DNA of 64,000 bases, from contig CM082590.2 in NCBI GenBank assembly GCA_040954595.2, positions 5,456,001 through 5,520,000 on the forward strand. Reading direction: 5' to 3'. The DNA comes from Balanoglossus misakiensis. Taxonomy: Eukaryota; Hemichordata. Shown in pieces: positions 33,001 to 47,600 of the stretch. A program made the position numbers and the translations under genes. The notes beneath the pieces were generated by a model, which saw nothing but the letters and a program-made list of their open reading frames with translations, had not been told where the DNA came from and did not search any database. Position 1 is the first letter of the stretch, and each line of letters begins with the position of its first letter.

Positions 33001-34138
33001 AATTTGTCTAGCCATGCTTTATATGGATAGTTTTGGTTTGCTATGGAACTGCTGACTATTTGGCTTGTTGTATGAATACGACTATGAGTAAACATTCATA
33101 CAAACTCGTTATTATGATATAAAAAGCCTAAAAATGCATCTGAAACCAAATTTTTCGCTTACTATGAATATGTGTTATAAAATTGAATCCTTCGTCAATG
33201 CTGGCCGGGGTCACAAATTATGTCACGGCATGTTTTTTCGTAAACACGATATTAAATTTAATCAAATAGGACCTAATGTACTCACTGAAACGTTCAAGTC
33301 GACCAACGATATTCCATGCACACTGTGTAACATCTTCAGAGGGACTCCAGCATAAAATTTGGATTCAAACGCGCACACAAATCATAATATTCTCGACAGA
33401 GAGATAAAGTCCGCCATGACACCTTGTGACGCAATCGTGTAAGATTCCATTACGATGGACAACTTCCACTGCCTGCGCCAGAACTACACAAGAAAATTGA
33501 ACTGTTCATGATAAAACTTGCACCTGGACCTCTGGCGAATACTTGGAACCAGTATTTCAGGAATAATATTCCATTTTGAGGGCTTCGCGCTCCATTCAAT
33601 CCGAGCGATGGAAGTCAGAAGTTCAAATCGCCGCGCCATGACACCACGACTATACAGCGCCCCCAACGCCACCTTTTGTTTTTGTCTCTTCACAGCTCCG
33701 AGTCAGCTGGCTCCAAGTACGAGTGTTCATTGCAAGCCGTGTAATATATAAGGCCTGATGGCCCAGACTGCTATGAAAGTTTCCCCGGGCAGTGTATCTA
33801 ATACAGCGGATGTTATATAGCGATTCCCTTTCGCTACAGTCACGGTGACGAGCAAAGCCATCCTTTCCTTTTAGCGTATAGCGCAGTCAGCGTGGGAATG
33901 GGCGGGGGAACAGACCAGTACTGGAAAGTAAAACTGTAAAAGTAAAACGTCTTTTCATATTTTAATAGACGAACTCTGAAAAAGTTTTATTCCCAAACAT
34001 GAATTTTGAGATATTTAAAACTTGTATTTGATAGCAATTTAGGCCACCACTGGCCTGGCTACAGAATCAACATTTTTTCACACTGAGTAGGCTCTGCACT
34101 ATCTGATGCGTAACATTATGTTATGTAACTCGGGAATT
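33001..34138. other. Spacer between the duplication copies, no gene seen
   Basis: 33,360-33,930 is richer in GC and CpG than the flanks and could hold regulatory sequence, but neither strand shows a convincing exon. Short frames near 33,134-33,355 and 33,484-33,751 are not recognised. Confidence 0.45.
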
Positions 34139-35141
34139 AGTGGGGCAGTTAACCAAAAAATCGTGCACGTTGGGTTAAAAGCATCAAACTTGGTACACTT
34201 ATGCATTGACCCATGGCGGCCATTTTATGATATGGATCCAAAATGACAGCGCCCTCTAGTGGCCAGAAACTGACATTCACACTTTTTCCCCCATTAATGG
34301 CACTGTTTGGTCATTTGTAACACTCAGAAACAGGAATGTGGGTTGTAAAGCATGCTTGCTACCATACATTCATGTGTATATTATCCTAATCCTGATATTA
34401 TTAGAGTGTAAACATCTTCTGCATCTAAACGACCCGTTTTCAGAAATTCGAGTATGATACGATTATAACCAAATTTCTTCCAGGAATTCTGAGTTTAAAT
34501 TCCAACACACTGTTTAGTAACATCCCATGGGAAATGAATCAGCATTTAGGATAAACTATTTGCAAGCCACTGAAAAGACTGGAAAGACAGATGCGCCCTC
34601 ATTGGTGTATTGAATGATTGATTTTCCTTTATCTAGTTTCCTTTCGTGTAAATTTTTTTGAGTGTTCGTAATTTTCTGTTTGATGTTTATTTTTCCCTTT
34701 GGTGTTTTGCTTTTAACTGTCACAGAGGTTATTAATAAAACGTCACAGATTTTTCCTTATTGGCCTCGCTTTGAGTTTAAATTCATAATGGCTGTGTGAG
34801 GGCGCTAGACTTACGAAAAGGGTGTACACCAGTCAGGGTTCTAAGTTGGACTTGTCTGGTCCCCTGCCCCATTTCTGTAGCATGGCTTCATTGTGTTACA
34901 TGAAAAGGGTCAGGTAAGGGAAAAACCATTCGATTTCAGGGGGGTTAAGGATTTGGGTATGTGACCCAGTTATTTTCACCAACTGTATATATATATGTCT
35001 ACATAATTTTTTCTATTGCCAGACATACTTTTTTTTTCTCAATGCATTGCAGAAAGTATACTCATCCCAGAAATCAAATACGTCTACCAAGTTTCATGCC
35101 TTTAACCCAAAGTGCACGATTTTTTGGTTAACTGCCCCACT
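34139..35141. mobile_element. Second foldback-like element, next to the copy B boundary
   Basis: The left end AGTGGGGCAGTTAACC mirrors the right end GGTTAACTGCCCCACT. The left arm matches the 7,731-9,004 element, including CATTGACCCATGGCGG, AGCGCCCTCTAGTGGCC and ATTATCCTAATCCTGA. The right arm is reduced to about 55 bp (from about 35,088), and the middle is different, so the arms are unequal. No transposase. Copy B begins 13 bp inside its right end. Confidence 0.75.
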
Positions 35142-36900
35142 ACTAGCGTAACCGCTTAAAGCCCCTAGAGCTGCCAAATTTCACGGATTTTCTTCCACAG
35201 TAAAACACTTCAAATATATTCCCTATTCTCTAAAATCCTCACCATTAAGCCATATTACTTGCATTTGCATCAGTTTGTCATCTCTTGGTGATGCATACCA
35301 CGATAGCTGCGTACTGTTTGTATGGAGGCTGATTAAACTGTTTTAATACATAGCATTTTCAAATTGCTACATACAGCCATAATCGGGCATCGGTAAAGTG
35401 TTCACATATACATATCAGTAAAATAAAAATTGTGAAAATAATGCAAAAAGTGGCAGCTATAGAGGCTTTAATGTATTTCCCCATGTTTTAGGTCTCCATG
35501 TTGATTCACAATTTCATGTCAACAAGTTCACATTCTACCACCACATCACATCTACACATCAACTATCACTGTGATAGAAGCTACCATTTTCAAGTTAAAG
35601 ATATACAGTCACAGCCAATTTACATACACCCATATATGGCTGAAATAGAGTATTTGCGGGTTCTAAATAAAATATGGCAGCGCTCTTTTTTTCGCATGTG
35701 CCACCAACTGAAAATCTGTGATTGGCTAGATCTCAAGTTAACATGGTAACTGTAGCTAAATTTCCATATACATGACCGTATACCTTCTCTACACCTACTG
35801 TTGACTGACACACACAATCCCCTAACTCTCAACACATACATACAAAGACCCAACCCACTCCACGTGTAGTCTCCATGGCCATGCCACCTGGCCTGCAGGC
35901 GACCACATCCAAAAGCATACACACACACAATACATGTCAATTTTACATGAGGAGCGGCTCATGTACTTTATTCTAAACTTGAATGATATATAAACTGAAA
36001 ATTTACCCCGCACCAAAACCCAGAGATAAAACCCTTTTTTCAGGATAAGGGGAAAAAACTCTGGGAAAGCGTAGGTAATTCACCAACTTTACAAAAAATT
36101 CTATTTCTAAATTCATGCCTCTTTGAAAACCCTACTTTCAAGTGAAGATGCTAATCTGTTACACAAAATAGCAGGTTCACAGAAAGAAAATGTTGGAAGT
36201 CTTTACAATACCAAGCAAAATTTGGTATTGTAGGTCTAAACTAAAACTGACAAAAATTAATATTTCATCTCTGAATGAATAAAGTGTTCTCAATAAATCA
36301 TAATAGGTTTGGTGTTACACTGTTCTAAATGTAGCATTTACAATTAAAGGGCAACTACCTGTAATTTTTGGTACAGAATTGTTATTATTGACAAATGCAT
36401 TCAATTGACTTGAATACAATTGTTAACAATAACAATGCTGATTATGCATACCAGAAATCGTGGTGCATACATAGACCAAAATTACGTACTGAAAAATTTG
36501 TCAAATGTAACACATAGTGGACCTTAATGTCTATAAGAATAAATCTCAAACAATGTCACGTGAATGTAAAATCTTAAATTTCATATTTAAATACAAAAAG
36601 AATAAAGTCATACTATTGAACACTGCACACAGCAGTTGAGTCTAAAGTGACTAATGTACTGGGGGCGATCCCAAACAGAAACGGGTCATATAGTCATAAA
36701 TATCCCCCACCCATTCTCCTTGGGATGGCTCCTGTGATAAAATGAAACTGTGCTGGACTTGAAGAGATATACGCAGGAAACCTCATCAGTTACAGCCACT
36801 GCGAAGACTTCATTGATGATCCCCAAAAATTGGGGGGAAATGTAGATGAATGTTGAAATCTTCAAAAGCAAATTGAAAGTATTTTACTGTCAAAAAAGTG
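35142..36900. other. Unique part of copy B, no gene seen
   Basis: Counterpart of 11,602-13,367, with only scattered substitutions and small indels. Confidence 0.5.
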
Positions 36901-37925
36901 TAAATAATGTGTTGCCTGTAAGCCATGATGCATGATCTCCATGCCATTCAATTTATGAGCAAATTTACTGATTTACTACCCTCCCCCCAAAAAACAAACA
37001 AAACAATTATGAATATATGGCTTCTGCAAACACATTATTTAGCAAATTAAAATCTTATCTGATAACGTCACTTGAAAATGTGAAAGACCCTCTTAAATTG
37101 AGGAAAAAGAGGAATGTTCAAATGTAAAATAACTGAATACTAAATATGTATAAAATAGAGAAAACTTCTTGAAAAGAAGTATATCATTGTAAATAATGTG
37201 TTGCCTGTAAGCCATGATGCATGATCTCCATGCCATTCAATTTATGAGCGAATTTACTGATTTACTACCCTCCCCCCAAAATACAAACAAAACAATTATG
37301 AATATATGGCTTCTGCAAACACATTATTTAGCAAATTAAAATCTTATCTGATAAAGTCACTTGAAAATGTGAAAGACCCTCTTAAATTGAGGAAAAAGAG
37401 GAATGTTCAAATGTAAAATAACTGAATACTAAATATGTATAAAATAGAGAAAACTTCTTGAAAAGAAGTATATCATTGTAAATAATGTGTTGCCTGTAAG
37501 CCATGATGCATGATCTCCATGCCATTCAATTTATGAGCAAATTTACTGATTTACTACCCTCCCCCGAAATACAAACAAAACAATTATGAATTTATGGCTT
37601 CTGCAAACACATTATTTAGCAAATTAAAATCTTATCTGATAAAGTCACTTGAAAATGTGAAAAACCCTCTTAAATTGAGGAAAAAGAGGAATGTTAAAAT
37701 GTAAAATAACTGAAAACTAAATGTGTATAAAACAGAGAAAACTTCTTGAAAAGAAGTATATCATTGTAAATAATGTGTTGCCTGTAAGCCACGATGCATG
37801 ATCTCCATGCCATTCAATTTTTTAGCGAATTTACTGCCCCCCCCCCCCCAAAAAAAAAATACAATCAAAACAAAACAATTATGAATACATGGCTTCTGCA
37901 AACACATTATTTATGTATTTAAAAA
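36901..37925. repeat. ~290-bp tandem repeat, copy B (about 4 units)
   Basis: Units start near 36,901, 37,190, 37,480 and 37,768. Compared with copy A, a stretch equivalent to about 14,330-14,716 is missing, as expected from unequal exchange between units. Confidence 0.85.
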
Positions 37926-38679
37926 GAAAAAAAATTCATCAAAAATCAAAGCACTATAAACCTTGTAATCACACAATGCATATACATGCAACGATGCAAA
38001 TGCATTAAAAGTGTGATATAAAAATACTTAATTATGTCAAGTAAAGGCAAAATCATTAAGGTAATATTAAAGAACCTACTTGTGCACTGAGTCTGTTGAT
38101 TGGGGCCGTCGTTGTGTGGGACTCGCTAGCAATGTGGGGAAAATCTATTGATTATCGACAGACTCAGTGGGCAAGACGTGACCATAAAATAGATATACCA
38201 ACATATCGAACTGTTGAATACTACGCAAACAAAAAAACCCCCAACTAATGAACTGATCCCAGGAAACTACACTGGACTTGAAGGATCTATTGCAAGTTTT
38301 AGTGGACTTGAAGTATTTATTGATAAAATTTTCTCATCATGAAATTAAGTTAGTCATGCTAAACTATGGTATTATAAAAACATATTGCAATTAAAACCTT
38401 CTCATCTGTTATAGCCATTGGAAAAATTCATTAAAGACATACCCTAAAAAAATAGGAAAAAGAACACAGACAGATAATAAAATCCTAAAAATGTTAAAAT
38501 GCACACACATACATACCGTATTCTTTATTTATAATATGGGAAAGTACAACTGAGCAAGCGACAGTCGCGCGCGCGCAAAAACATAAATTGCTTGAAGACG
38601 GACTGCAATCTTGGGATTCTTGGGATCTTGTAGAGAACCAGCTTCATCAGATGACCAAAAACATCCTAGGCGCGGATAG
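37926..38679. other. Unique part of copy B
   Basis: Counterpart of 14,721-15,506. It includes the 16-bp hairpin near 38,090-38,175 and a CGCGCGCGCG run at 38,565-38,575, just left of the satellite. Confidence 0.5.
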
Positions 38680-41600
38680 AACACAACCACGGCAAACACA
38701 GAGGCCAAAATGTGACGAGAGAGTAGTCACAGACTCCCCAAAAATGTCGACAATTCGAATAAGAATTCGAAAACACAACCATGGCAAACACAGAGGCCAA
38801 AATGTGACGAGAGAGTAGTCACAGACACCCAAAAATGTGGACAATTCGAATAAGAATTCGAAAACACAACAACGGCAAACACAGAGGCCAAAATGTGACG
38901 AGAGAGTCGTCACAGACACCCAAAAATGTGGACAATTCGAATAAGAATTCGAAAACACAACCACGGCAAACACAGAGGCCAGAATGTGACGAGAGAGTAG
39001 TCACAGACACCCAAAAATGTCGACAATTCGAATAAGAATTCGAAAACACAACCACGGCAAACACAGAGGCCAGAATGTGACGAGAGAGTAGTCACAGACA
39101 CCCAAAAATGTGGACAATTCGAATAAGAATTCGAAAACACAACCACAGCAAACACAGAGGCCAGAATGTGACGAGAGAGTCGTCACAGACACCCAGAAAT
39201 GTCGACAATTCGAATAAGAATTCGAAAACACAACCACGGCAAACACAGAGGCCAGAATGTGATGAGAGAGTAGTCACAGACACCCAAAAATGTGGACAAT
39301 TCGAACAAGAATTCGAAAACACAACCACGGCAAACACAGAGGCCAGAATGTGACGAGAGAGTAGTCACAGACACCCAAAAATGTGGACAATTCGAACAAG
39401 AATTCGAAAACACAACCACGGCAAACACAGAGGCCACAATGTGACAAGAGAGTAGTCACAGACACCCAAAAATGTGGACAATTCGAATAAGAATTCGAAA
39501 ACACAACCACGGCAGACACAGAGGCCAGAATGTGATGAGAGAGTAGTCACAGACACCCAAAAATGTGGACAATTCGAACAAGAATTCGAAAACACAACCA
39601 CGGCAAACACAGAGGCCAGAATGTGACGAGAGAGTAGTCACAGACACCCAAAAATGTGGACAATTCGAACAAGAATTCGAAAACACAACCACAGCAAACA
39701 CAGAGGCCAGAATGTGACGAGAGAGTCGTCACAGACACCCAGAAATGTCGACAATTCGAATATGAATTCGAAAACACAACCGCGGCAAACACAGAGGCCA
39801 CAATGTGACGAGATGTAGTCACAGACACCCAAAAATGTCGACAATTCGAATAAGAATTCGAAAACACAACCACGGCAAACACAGAGGCCAAAATGTGACG
39901 AGAGAGTAGTCACAGACACCCAAAAATGTGGACAATTCGAATAAGAATTCGAAAACACAACCACGGCAAACACAGAGGCCAAAATGTGACGAGAGAGTAG
40001 TCACAGACACCCAAAAATGTGGACAATTAGAATAAGAATTCGAAAACACAACCACGGCAAACACAGAGGCCAGAATGTGACGAGAGAGTAGTCACAGACA
40101 CCCAGAAATGTCGACAATTCGAATAAGAATTCGAAAACACAACCACGGCAAACACAGAGGCCAGAATGCGACGAGAGAGTAGTCACAGACACCCAAAAAT
40201 GTGGACAATTCGAATAAGAATTCGAAAACACAACCACGGCAAACACAGAGGCCAGAATGTGACGAGAGAGTAGTCACAGACACCCAGAAATGTCGACAAT
40301 TCGAATATGAATTCGAAAACACAACCGCGGCAAACACAGAGGCCACAATGTGACGAGATGTAGTCACAGACACCCAAAAATGTCGACAATTCGAATAAGA
40401 ATTCGAAAACACAACCACGGCAAACACAGAGGCCAAAATGTGACGAGAGAGTAGTCACAGACACCCAGAAATGTCGACAATTCGAATAAGAATTCGAAAA
40501 CACAACCACGGCAGACACAGAGGCCAAAATGTGACGAGAGAGTAGTCACAGACACCCAAAAATGTGGACAATTAGAATAAGAATTCGAAAACACAACCAC
40601 GGCAAACACAGAGGCCAGAATGTGACGAGAGAGTAGTCACAGACACCCAGAAATGTCGACAATTCGAATAAGAATTCGAAAACACAACCACGGCAAACAC
40701 AGAGGCCAGAATGCGACGAGAGAGTAGTCACAGACACCCAAAAATGTCGACAATTCGAATAAGAATTCGAAAACACAACCACGGCAGACACAGAGGCCAA
40801 AATGCGACGAGAGAGTAGTCACAGACACCCAGAAATGTCGACAATTCGAATAAGAATTCGAAAACACAACCACGGCAGACACAGAGGCCAAAATGTGACG
40901 AGAGAGTAGTCACAGACACCCAGAAATGTCGACAATTCGAATATGAATTCGAAAACACAACCACGGCAAACACAGAGGCCAAAATGTGACGAGAGAGTAG
41001 TCACAGACACCCAGAAATGTCGACAATTCGAATAAGAATTGGAAAACACAACCACGGCAAACACAGAGGCCAAAATGTGACGAGAGAGTAGTCACAGACA
41101 CCCAGAAATGTCGACAATTCGAATAAGAATTGGAAAACACAACCACGGCAAACACAGAGGCCACAATGTGACGAGAGAGTAGTCACAGACACCCAGAAAT
41201 GTCGACAATTCGAATAAGAATTGGAAAACACAACCACGGCAAACACAGAGGCCAAAATGTGACGAGAGAGTAGTCACAGACACCCAGAAATGTCGACAAT
41301 TCGAATATGAATTGGAAAACACAACCACGGCAAACACAGAGGCCAAAATGTGACGAGAGAGTAGTCACAGACACCCAGAAATGTCGACAATTCGAATAAG
41401 AATTGGAAAACACAACCACGGCAAACACAGAGGCCACAATGTGACGAGAGAGTAGTCACAGACACCCAGAAATGTCGACAATTCGAATAAGAATTGGAAA
41501 ACACAACCACGGCAAACACAGAGGCCAAAATGTGACGAGAGAGTAGTCACAGACACCCAGAAATGTCGACAATTCGAATAAGAATTGGAAAACACAACCA

Positions 41601-44600
41601 CGGCAAACACAGAGGCCAAAATGTGACGAGAGAGTAGTCACAGACACCCAGAAATGTCGACAATTCGAATAAGAATTGGAAAACACAACCACGGCAAACA
41701 CAGAGGCCAAAATGTGACGAGAGAGTAGTCACAGACACCCAGAAATGTCGACAATTCGAATAAGAATTGGAAAACACAACCACGGCAAACACAGAGGCCA
41801 CAATGTGACGAGAGAGTAGTCACAGACACCCAGAAATGTCGACAATTCGAATAAGAATTGGAAAACACAACCACGGCAAACACAGAGGCCAAAATGTGAC
41901 GAGAGAGTAGTCACAGACACCCAGAAATGTCGACAATTCGAATATGAATTGGAAAACACAACCACGGCAAACACAGAGGCCAAAATGTGACGAGAGAGTA
42001 GTCACAGACACCCAGAAATGTCGACAATTCGAATAAGAATTGGAAAACACAACCACGGCAAACACAGAGGCCACAATGTGACGAGAGAGTAGTCACAGAC
42101 ACCCAGAAATGTCGACAATTCGAATAAGAATTGGAAAACACAACCACGGCAAACACAGAGGCCACAATGTGACGAGAGAGTAGTCACAGACACCCAGAAA
42201 TGTCGACAATTCGAATAAGAATTGGAAAACACAACCACGGCAAACACAGAGGCCAGAATGTGACGAGAGAGTAGTCACAGACACCCAGAAATGTCGACAA
42301 TTCGAATAAGAATTGGAAAACACAACCACGGCAAACACAGAGGCCAGAATGTGACGAGAGAGTAGTCACAGACACCCAAAAATGGTGACAATTCGAATAA
42401 GAATTCGAAAACACAACCACGGCAAACACAGAGGCCAAAATGTGACGAGAGAGTAGTCACAGACACCCAGAAATGTCGACAATTCGAATAAGAATTCGAA
42501 AACACAACCACGGCAAACACAGAGGCCAGAATGTGACGAGAGAGTAGTCACAGACACCCAGAAATGTCGACAATTCGAATATGAATTCGAAAACACAACC
42601 ACGGCAAACACAGAGGCCAAAATGTGATGAGATGTAGTCACAGACACCCAAAAATGTTGACAATTCGAATATGAATTCGAAAACACAACCACGGCAAACA
42701 CAGAGGCCAAAATGTGACGAGATGTAGTCACAGACACCCAAAAATGTTGACAATTCGAATATGAATTCGAAAACACAACCACGGCAAACACAGAGGCCAA
42801 AATGTGATGAGATGTAGTCACAGACACCCAAAAATGTTGACAATTCGAATATGAATTCGAAAACACAACCATGTGAAAACACAGAGGCCAGAATGTGACG
42901 AGATGTAGTCACAGACACCCAAAAATGTTGACAATTCGAATATGAATTCGAAAACACAACCACGGCAAACACAGAGGCCAAAATGTGACGAGAGAGTAGT
43001 CACAGACACCCAAAAATGTGGACAATTCGAATAAGAATTCGAAAACACAACCACGGCAAACACAGAGGCCAGAATGTGACAAGAGAGTAGTCACAGACAC
43101 CCAAAAATGTCGACAATTCGAATATGAATTCAAAAACACAACCATGTGAAAACACAGAGGCCAGAATGTGACGAGATGTAGTCACAGACACCCAAAAATG
43201 TTGACAATTCGAATATGAATTCGAAAACACAACCATGTGAAAACACAGAGGCCAGAATGTGACGAGATGTAGTCACAGACACCCAAAAATGTTGACAATT
43301 CGAATAAGAATTCGAAAACACAACCACGGCAAACACAGAGGCCACAATGTGACGAGAGAGTAGTCACAGACACCCAAAAATGTCGACAATTCGAATAAGA
43401 ATTCGAAAACACAACCACGGCAAACACAGAGGCCAGAATGTGACGAGAGAGTAGTCACAGACACCCAGAAATGTCGACAATTCGAATAAGAATTCGAAAA
43501 CACAACCACGGCAAACACAGAGGCCACAATGTGACGAGAGAGTAGTCACAGACACCCAAAAATGTCGACAATTCGAATAAGAATTCGAAAACACAACCAC
43601 GGCAAACACAGAGGCCAGAATGTGACGAGAGAGTAGTCACAGACACCCAAAAATGTCGACAATTCGAATAAGAATTCGAAAACACAACCACGGCAAACAC
43701 AGAGGCCACAATGTGATGAGAGAGTAGTCACAGACACCCAAAAAATGTCGACAATTCGAATAAGAATTCGAAAACACAACCACGGCAAACACAGAGGCCA
43801 CAATGTGACGAGATGTAGTCACAGACACCCAAAAATGTCGACAATTCGAATATGAATTCGAAAACACAACCACGGCAAACACAGAGGCCAGAATGTGACG
43901 AGAGAGTAGTCACAGACAACCAAAAATGTCGACAATTCGAATAAGAATTCGAAAACACAACCACGGCAAACACAGAGGCCAGAATGTGACGAGAGAGTAG
44001 TCACAGACACCCAAAAATGTCGACAATTCGAATAAGAATTCGAAAACACAACCACGGCAAACACAGAGGCCACAATGTGACGAGAGAGTAGTCACAGACA
44101 CCCAAAAATGTCGACAATTCGAATAAGAATTCGAAAACACAACCACGGCAAACACAGAGGCCACAATGTGATGAGAGAGTAGTCACAGACACCCAAAAAA
44201 TGTCGACAATTCGAATAAGAATTCGAAAACACAACCACGGCAAACACAGAGGCCACAATGTGACGAGATGTAGTCACAGACACCCAAAAATGTCGACAAT
44301 TCGAATATGAATTCGAAAACACAACCACGGCAAACACAGAGGCCAGAATGTGACGAGAGAGTAGTCACAGACAACCAAAAATGTCGATAATTCGAATAAG
44401 AATTCGAAAACACAACCACGGCAAACACAGAGGCCAGAATGTGACGAGAGAGTAGTCACAGACACCCAAAAATGTCGACAATTCGAATAAGAATTCGAAA
44501 ACACAACCACGGCAAACACAGAGGCCAGAATGTGACGAGAGAGTAGTCACAGACACCCAAAAATGTCGACAATTCGAATAAGAATTCGAAAACACAACCA

Positions 44601-47600
44601 CGGCAAACACAGAGGCCACAATGTGATGAGAGAGTAGTCACAGACACCCAAAAAATGTCGACAATTCGAATAAGAATTCGAAAACACAACCACGGCAAAC
44701 ACAGAGGCCACAATGTGACAAGAGAGTAGTCACAGACACCCAGAAATGTTGACAATTCGAATATGAATTCGAAAACACAACCACGGCAAACACAGAGGCC
44801 AGAATGTGACGAGAGAGTAGTCACAGACACCCAGAAATGTTGACAATTCGAATATGAATTCGAAAACACAACCACGGCAAACACAGAGGCCAAAATGTGA
44901 CGAGAGATTAGTCACAGACACCCAAAAATGTCGACAATTCGAATATGAATTCGAAAACACAACCACGGCAAACATAGAGGCCAAAATGTGACGAGAGATT
45001 AGTCACAGACACCCAGAAATGTTGACAATTCGAATATGAATTCGAAAACACAACCACGGCAAACACAGAGGCCAGAATGTGACGAGAGAGTAGTCACAGA
45101 CACCCAGAAATGTTGACAATTCGAATATGAATTCGAAAACACAACCACGGCAAACACAGAGGCCAGAATGTGACGAGAGAGTAGTCACAGACACCCAAAA
45201 ATGTGGACAATTCGAATATGAATTCGAAAACACAACCACGGCAAACACAGAAGCCAGAATGTGACGAGAGAGTAGTCACAGACACCCAAAAATGTGGACA
45301 ATTCGAATATGAATTCGAAAACACAACCACGGCAAACACAGAGGCCACAATGTGACGAGAGAGTAGTCACAGACACCCAAAAATGTGGACAATTCGAATA
45401 AGAATTCGAAAACACAACCACGGCAAACACAGAGGCCAGAATGTGACGAGAGAGTAGTCACAGACACCCAAAAATGTCGACAATTCGAATAAGAATTCGA
45501 AAACACAACCACGGCAAACACAGAGGCCAGAATGTGACGAGAGAGTAGTCACAGACACCCAAAAATGTCGACAATTCGAATAAGAATTCGAAAACACAAC
45601 CACGGCAAACACAGAGGCCACAATGTGACGAGAGAGTAGTCACAGACACCCAAAAATGTCGACAATTCGAATAAGAATTCGAAAACACAACCACGGCAAA
45701 CACAGAGGCCAAAATGTGACGAGAGAGTAGTCACAGACACCCAAAAATGTGGACAATTCGAATATGAATTCGAAAACACAACCACGGCAAACACAGAGGC
45801 CACAATGTGACGAGAGAGTAGTCACAGACACCCAAAAATGTGGACAATTCGAATATGAATTCGAAAACACAACCACGGCAAACACAGAGGCCACAATGTG
45901 ACGAGAGAGTAGTCACAGACACCCAAAAATGTGGACAATTCGAATATGAATTCGAAAACACAACCACGGCAAACACAGAGGCCAGAATGTGACGAGAGAG
46001 TAGTCACAGACACCCAAAAATGTCGACAATTCGAATATGAATTCGAAAACACAACCACGGCAAACACAGAGGCCAAAATGTGACGAGAGAGTAGTCACAG
46101 ACACCCAAATATGTCGACAATTCGAATAGGAATTCGAAAACACAACCACGGCAAACACAGAGGCCAGAATGTGACGAGAGTGTAGTCACAGGCACCCAAA
46201 AATGTCGACAATTCGAATAAGAATTCGAAAACACAACCACGGCAAACACAGAGGCCACAATGTGATGAGAGAGTAGTCACAGGCACCCAAAAATGTCGAC
46301 AATTCGAATAAGAATTCGAAAACACAACCACGCCAAACACAGAGGCCAGAATGTGACGAGAGAGTAGTCACAGACACCCAAATATGTCGACAATTCGAAT
46401 AGGAATTCGAAAACACAACCACGGCAAACACAGAGGCCAGAATGTGACGAGAGTGTAGTCACAGGCACCCAAAAATGTCGACAATTCGAATAAGAATTCG
46501 AAAACACAACCACGGCAAACACAGAGGCCACAATGTGATGAGAGAGTAGTCACAGGCACCCAAATATGTCGACAATTCGAATAAGAATTCGAAAACACAA
46601 CCACGGCAAACACAGAGGCCAGAATGTGACGAGAGAGTAGTCATGGACACCCAAATATGTTGACAATTCGAATAAGAATTCGAAAAGACAACCACGGCAA
46701 ACACAGAGGCCAGAATGTGACGAGAGAGTAGTCACAAACACCCAAAAATGTGGACAATTCGAATAGGAATTCGAAAACACAACCACGGCAAACACAGAGG
46801 CCACAATGTGACGAGAGAGTAGTCACAGACACCCAGAAATGCTGACAATTCGAATATGAATTCGAAAACACAACCACGGCAAACACAGAGGCCACAATGT
46901 GACGAGATAGTAGTCACAGACACCCAAAAATGTCGACAATTCGAATATGAATTCGAAAACACAACCACAGCAAACACAGAGGCCACAATGTGACGAGAGA
47001 GTAGTCACAGACACCCAAAAATGTGGACAATTCGAATAAGAATTCGAAAACACAACCACGGCAAACACAGAGGCCAGAATGTGACGAGAGAGTAGTCACA
47101 GACACCCAAAAATGTCGACAATTCGAATAAGAATTCGAAAACACAACCACGGCAAACGCAGAGGCCAAAATGTGACGAGAGAGTAGTCACAGACACCCCA
47201 AAATGTCGACAATTCGAATAAGAATTCGAAAACACAACCACGACAAACACAGAGGCCGGAATGTGACGAGAGAGTAGTCACAGACACCCAAAAATGTCGA
47301 CAATTCGAATAAGAATTCGAAAACACAACCACGGCAAACACAGAGGCCAAAATGTGACGAGAGAGTAGTCACAGACACCCCAAAATGAGGCCAGAATGTG
47401 ACGAGAGAGTAGTCACAGACACCCAAAAATGTCGACAATTCGAATAAGAATTCGAAAACACAACCACGGCAAACACAGAGGCCAGAATGTGACGAGAGAG
47501 TAGTCACAGACACCCCAAAATGTTGACAATTCGAATATGAATTCGAAAACACAACTACGGCAAACACAGAGGCCAGAATGTGACGAGAGAGTAGTCACAG

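Noticed and set aside
33134-33355. 73-codon frame with several Cys residues
   Set aside because: No recognisable domain, no splice context, no second copy to compare.
33560-33650. tRNA- or SINE-like B box (AGTTCAAATCG) near 33,622
   Set aside because: No T-arm pairing or A box could be fitted around it.
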